Shown here in pieces: positions 43,171 through 46,469 of a DNA stretch of 46,469 bases (position 1 is the first letter of the stretch; each line of letters starts with the position of its first letter). Below the pieces are notes generated by a model. It did no database searches. It was not told where the DNA came from and was given only the letters and a program-made list of their open reading frames with translations. This stretch comes from CALCNS01 sp937897315 (GTDB lineage: Bacteria > Bacillota > JAAYKD01): positions 1-46,469 of the forward strand of contig DAINOJ010000017.1 of NCBI GenBank assembly GCA_036744005.1, given 5' to 3'. A program made the position numbers and the translations under genes.

Positions 43171-43185
43171 CACAAACAATAAAAA

Positions 43186-43346
43186 GTTGATAGAGGCGCG
43201 GTGAGAAGAGTAACCGATGAAGAAGGCATTCGATGCAATCGGTAAAAGGGGTAGCCGCCGAAACCTTTTTGTGGCAACAGAAAGAGTTGGGCCAAGCGTG
43301 AAAATCGTTTGGACTCCCGGAATTCATTTTCGGAGGAGCTATCGTT
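43186..43346 (+). promoter_or_regulatory. Lysine riboswitch (L-box)
   Basis: The segment matches the lysine aptamer. P1 is GATAG (43189-43193) with CTATC (43339-43343). The core AGAGGCGCG follows, then AAGAGTAACCGAT, whose ACCGAT (43213-43218) pairs with ATCGGT (43238-43243). Then comes the hallmark AAAGGGGTAGCCGCCGAA (43245-43262). Two further stems are CCAAGCG/CGTTTGG (43292-43312 region) and TCCCG/CGGAGGA (43315-43337 region), and the 3' core ends GGAGGAGCTATCG. It lies between a good promoter and a terminator ahead of an amino-acid permease. Lysine binding should stabilise P1 and allow the downstream terminator to form, lowering expression. Confidence 0.85.
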
Positions 43347-43380
43347 GTACACTTCTTTCCTGCTGCAGAAGGAAAATGAG

Positions 43381-43415
43381 AGTTGCATCGATGGGTGCAG
43401 CTTTTTATTTTTTCT
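43381..43415 (+). terminator. Riboswitch-controlled attenuator terminator
   Basis: AGTTGCA (43381-43387) pairs with TGCAGCT (43396-43402) with one G-U pair, followed by TTTTATTTTTTCT. GCTGCA at 43362-43367 can instead pair with TGCAGC (43396-43401), a candidate antiterminator. This is the expression platform of the lysine riboswitch. Confidence 0.75.
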
Positions 43416-43454
43416 AGGCCAAATGGCAACAGCAAGAAAGGAGTTTTTTTTACG

Positions 43455-44840
43455 ATGAACACACATTCGACAAATCCAGAAAATCTACAATCAGAAGCAA
43501 CAGAATTTCGACGGGAGGTGGGCTTATTCGGAGGTATTAGCGTCCTTGGAGGGATCATGGTTGGCTCAGGGATCTTCTACTTAGGATCCTATGTCTTAAT
43601 GCGCACAGGCATGAGCCAAGGTCTTGCTCTTTTAGTCTGGCTGATTGGTGGACTAGTAACTCTTTTAAGTGGCATTTGTTATGCTGAACTGGGAGCGATG
43701 ATGCCCAAAGCTGGAGGAGGATATGTTTATCTTCGAGAAGCTTTCGGAGAAAGAATTGCTTATATGAGCGGAATTAGTGGTTTTGTATTAGGAAGTTCTG
43801 GTTCCATTGCCGCTTTGGCGATTGCATTCCCGAACCTATTGAGTAGTTTGATACCCATTCCTGCCATTTGGAGCAAAGTCATTGCCATTGTCCTAATCAT
43901 TGGCCTTTCGTTGGCCAATATATTGGGTATTCGGTTGGGTTCAAGAATTCAGAACATTTTCATGGTCGCAAAGTTGATTCCTATCTTGGTCATTCTTTTT
44001 GCCGGTTTATTTCTTGGCGCTCAACAACCGAACCTCTCTCTGATCCCAGCCAATCAACCTTCCTTCGGTCAATTGGCATCTATGATCGCTTTTGCTGTAG
44101 TAGCTACGTTATGGGCATACGAGGGCTGGACCAATTTAAACACGATAAGTGAGGAAATTAAGAATCCCAAACGAAACATCCCCTTGGCCATCATTTTAGC
44201 AATTTTAGGTGTGACTGCTTTATATACCCTATTCAACTACGCTGTTTATCGCGTCCTACCTTTGGATGTGATTGCTGGATTGTTCCAAGAAGGAAACTTT
44301 TTCTTAGGTACCGAAGTAGCAGGTAACTTGTTTGGGGCTAGCGGAAAACTTTTGGTTAGTGCGGCTATGGCAATCTCCGTATTTGGTGCTCTAAATGGCT
44401 GTGTCATGGTCTTCCCCAGAACTTATTATGCTATGGCTAAAGATGGTTTGTTTTTCCCGAGCTTCGCAACCCTTCATCCTCAGTATCGGACACCTGTAAA
44501 TGCGATTATTGCGTCAGCGATTGTTTCGATTGCTTTGGTATTATCGAGAAACCTCAATCAATTAACCTCTTTGGTTGTTTTTGGAGGATTCATTTTCAAC
44601 TCGTTGACCTTTTATGCGGTCATCTTATTGCGTCGCAAGTACCCGGAGTTGCATCGGCCTTACAAAGTTTGGCTCTATCCTTTTAGTGTAATTCTAACTA
44701 TTGTCATCATGATTGGTTTGACCATCAACACATTCCAAGAAGACCCTATTACTTCGATGATTGGTTTAGTCGTTCCAGCATGCGGTCTCGTTCTATACGA
44801 ATGGATTCGTAGAAGAAACACAACCCGCAGCGCAGCATAA
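43455..44840 (+). CDS. Amino-acid permease, APC superfamily (LAT/SteT-like)
   Basis: A 461-residue, 12-helix transporter of the amino acid-polyamine-organocation superfamily. Helix 1 has GGIMVGSGIFYLG (about 33-45), the unwound substrate-binding helix, and helix 2 to 3 has ELGAMMPKAGGGYVYLREAFG (about 77-97). The style is nearest the LAT group (SteT-like serine/threonine exchangers and relatives) rather than LysP. Control by a lysine riboswitch makes lysine or a lysine derivative the likely substrate, a regulatory inference. The ATG at 43455 follows a GGAG at a rather long 11-base spacing. Only 22 bases separate it from the amidohydrolase gene. Confidence 0.88.
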   Translation: MNTHSTNPENLQSEATEFRREVGLFGGISVLGGIMVGSGIFYLGSYVLMRTGMSQGLALLVWLIGGLVTLLSGICYAELGAMMPKAGGGYVYLREAFGERIAYMSGISGFVLGSSGSIAALAIAFPNLLSSLIPIPAIWSKVIAIVLIIGLSLANILGIRLGSRIQNIFMVAKLIPILVILFAGLFLGAQQPNLSLIPANQPSFGQLASMIAFAVVATLWAYEGWTNLNTISEEIKNPKRNIPLAIILAILGVTALYTLFNYAVYRVLPLDVIAGLFQEGNFFLGTEVAGNLFGASGKLLVSAAMAISVFGALNGCVMVFPRTYYAMAKDGLFFPSFATLHPQYRTPVNAIIASAIVSIALVLSRNLNQLTSLVVFGGFIFNSLTFYAVILLRRKYPELHRPYKVWLYPFSVILTIVIMIGLTINTFQEDPITSMIGLVVPACGLVLYEWIRRRNTTRSAA

Positions 44841-44862
44841 ACACGAATAAGGAGATGATGGA

Positions 44863-46452
44863 ATGAGAACTCTTTTTTTCAATGGTCATATTTATCTGGA
44901 AGAAGGCGTGTTCACGGACTCATTGGTAGTAGAGAATGGGAGAATTTTAGATTCTTCCCTTCCCCATGCTATGGAGCATCTCGATGAACGAGTAGACTTG
45001 CATGGACGTACCGTCATTCCTGGCTTTCATGACTCCCACATGCACTTACACATGGTTGGAAACACCATGCAAAGTGTTCCTCTTTATGGGGCAACTTCCA
45101 TACGAGAAATCATTCATCGTACTCGAGCTTTTATCGAAGAACATCGTATCCCTGCCAACCATATCGTCAGTGGCATGGGTTGGAACCAAGATTATTTCAG
45201 TGATGAAAATCGATTACTGAATCGCCATGATTTGGATCAAATCTCTACAACACACCTCATCATTTTGAGCCGAGCTTGTGGGCATGTATTGGCAGCGAAC
45301 ACAGCCGCCATAGAAGCTGCCGGTGTCACATCAGAAACAGAGCAACCTGAAGGTGGGCAATTTGATGTGGATTCTCAAGGAGTTCCCACCGGTGTGTTCA
45401 GAGAGAACGCCAATGGATTGATACAGCGTTTACACCCATCCACATCGGTCGAAACCATTCAACGCAGTTTGCAATTAGCTATGGAATATGCCTCTTCCAT
45501 GGGTATTACCGCAGTACAAACCATGGATATGAATGTGGAAAATCATCCGATGATGATGGAAGCGTATCAAACTCTCCTATCACAATATCCCCATCTAAGA
45601 GTATACCAACAATGCCATGCATCCCAACCACAGGATATTGAATTTTATGCGGCTCAAGGGTATAGAACCGGTACTGGTAACGATTTCTTTCGAATAGGTC
45701 CAATCAAACTATTCGTCGACGGTTCCCTTGGGGCAAGAACAGCCTTACTAAAACAACCCTATCACGATGATCCGCAGACGAAGGGGATACAATGCCTTAC
45801 CCAAGAGCAATTAGACGCGATTACCGAGACAGCGAACCGGCTTGATTTTCAATCCACCGTACATGTCATTGGTGATGCAGCTATGGAAATGGTATTGGAT
45901 AGCTATGCTCGACTGATACCTTCAGGCCATAATCCTTTAAGGCATGCTATGATTCATTGTCAAATCACGGATAGACCTTTGTTGAAGAGATTTGCTGATT
46001 TAGGTGTCTATGCTCAAGTTCAACCCATTTTCTTGCATTATGATTCCCACATTGTGTACGAGCGTGTTGGACAATCTTTAGCAGAGACATCTTATGCTTT
46101 CGGTAGTATGATTCGAGATGGTATTCCGGTCAGTTTTGGAAGTGACTCACCGGTTGAGAATATGAATCCTTTTCATAATATTTATTGTGCAGTAACGAGA
46201 CGCGATTTACAAGGAAACGGTCCTTATGTAGAAAGCGAAGGAGTCCGCATCAGCCAGGCCATTGACGCTTATACCATAGGGAGTGCACAAGTCTGTTTTC
46301 GTGAACAGGAATTAGGTCGGTTAAAACCCGGATTCTTGGCTGATTTTGTCGTGCTAGATCAAGATATTTTCAATATTGATTCCATGCACGTTAAAGAGGT
46401 TCGTCCTGTTATGACGGTTGTAAATGGGCAAGTTGTCTACCAGTGCAAGTAA
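44863..46452 (+). CDS. YtcJ-like metal-dependent amidohydrolase (Amidohydro_3)
   Basis: A 529-residue amidohydrolase of the YtcJ/N-substituted formamide deformylase group. The metal motif is H59-M-H61 in GFHDSHMHL; later FVDGSLGARTA near 285, a His in HVIGDAA near 338, another in HCQI near 366, and the Asp in SFGSDSPVENMNP near 430. The beta-domain closes with LADFVVLDQD and NGQVVY. Cytoplasmic by sequence (no signal peptide). Members cleave N-substituted amides; sharing an operon with a lysine-riboswitch-controlled permease suggests it releases lysine or processes a lysine-derived amide. AAGGAG-type site before the ATG. Confidence 0.88.
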   Translation: MRTLFFNGHIYLEEGVFTDSLVVENGRILDSSLPHAMEHLDERVDLHGRTVIPGFHDSHMHLHMVGNTMQSVPLYGATSIREIIHRTRAFIEEHRIPANHIVSGMGWNQDYFSDENRLLNRHDLDQISTTHLIILSRACGHVLAANTAAIEAAGVTSETEQPEGGQFDVDSQGVPTGVFRENANGLIQRLHPSTSVETIQRSLQLAMEYASSMGITAVQTMDMNVENHPMMMEAYQTLLSQYPHLRVYQQCHASQPQDIEFYAAQGYRTGTGNDFFRIGPIKLFVDGSLGARTALLKQPYHDDPQTKGIQCLTQEQLDAITETANRLDFQSTVHVIGDAAMEMVLDSYARLIPSGHNPLRHAMIHCQITDRPLLKRFADLGVYAQVQPIFLHYDSHIVYERVGQSLAETSYAFGSMIRDGIPVSFGSDSPVENMNPFHNIYCAVTRRDLQGNGPYVESEGVRISQAIDAYTIGSAQVCFREQELGRLKPGFLADFVVLDQDIFNIDSMHVKEVRPVMTVVNGQVVYQCK

Positions 46453-46469
46453 AAAAGAAGAGCCACTAA

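Noticed and set aside
43383..43454. Upstream start extending the permease by 24 residues
   Set aside because: The extension lies in the riboswitch terminator stem and T tract, so it cannot be part of the protein.
43157..43558. 133-codon minus-strand frame over the riboswitch and permease start
   Set aside because: Antisense to a structured regulatory RNA and to coding sequence; no ribosome site.
1..46469. CRISPR array, IS element or prophage
   Set aside because: No regularly spaced repeats, transposase, integrase or phage structural genes were seen.

Overview
The window looks like a chromosomal segment of a moderately low-GC Gram-positive (Bacillota). The grounds are: strong GGAGG-type ribosome binding sites before almost every gene; frequent TTG and GTG starts; sigma-A style promoters; a SpoVB-type flippase, ATP-type PEP carboxykinase, Hsp33 and PspA; a lysine (L-box) riboswitch; and, at the left edge, an rRNA-operon promoter and leader with a Bacillus-like boxA. 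I cannot name the genus. No phage, IS, CRISPR or tRNA gene was recognised.

Layout. 1-240: minus-strand rRNA operon promoter and leader; the 16S gene would lie beyond the left edge. 301-6842: mostly minus-strand metabolic genes (serine hydrolase, biotin-dependent carboxyltransferase subunit, cyclase-Nudix pair, imidazolonepropionase-like amidohydrolase), with one plus-strand Nif3-like gene. 7007-9961: plus-strand acyltransferase-like membrane protein, M24 peptidase and asparaginase. 10012-11006: minus nitroreductase and GIY-YIG protein. 11110-18123: plus-strand SpoVB-like flippase, S9 peptidase, DUF1576 membrane protein and oligoendopeptidase F. 18160-20318: a two-subunit chromate-family transporter divergent from a LysR regulator. 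20290-23600: DUF445 protein and pckA. 23747-29947: a tight five-gene minus-strand run, hslO - degenerate beta-CASP protein - zinc-finger membrane protein - nth - methyltransferase. 30063-34924: pspA - coiled-coil membrane protein - thiamine pyrophosphokinase - PLP lyase - secreted transglutaminase. 35063-42943: two paralogous FtsX/MacB-type permease pairs, one ABC ATPase and a threonine dehydratase. 43142-46452: a lysine riboswitch in front of an amino-acid permease and a YtcJ-like amidohydrolase.

How it fits together. Much of the content suits an organism that lives on peptides and amino acids: three peptidases (M24, S9, M3), asparaginase, threonine dehydratase, a D-cysteine desulfhydrase-family enzyme, two amidohydrolases, a lysine-controlled permease, and pckA plus an OadA/PycB-type carboxyltransferase at the C3/C4 node.

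The most unusual parts are: (1) paired FtsX-type permeases whose B subunits carry an apparently cytoplasmic C-terminal barrel-sandwich (biotinyl/lipoyl-like) domain with a conserved PCDG, next to pspA, with only one ATPase for two pairs; (2) a 790-residue protein with a beta-CASP metallo-beta-lactamase fold that has lost several metal ligands, co-encoded with an orphan zinc-finger membrane protein; (3) a lysine riboswitch that appears to control a permease-amidohydrolase operon.
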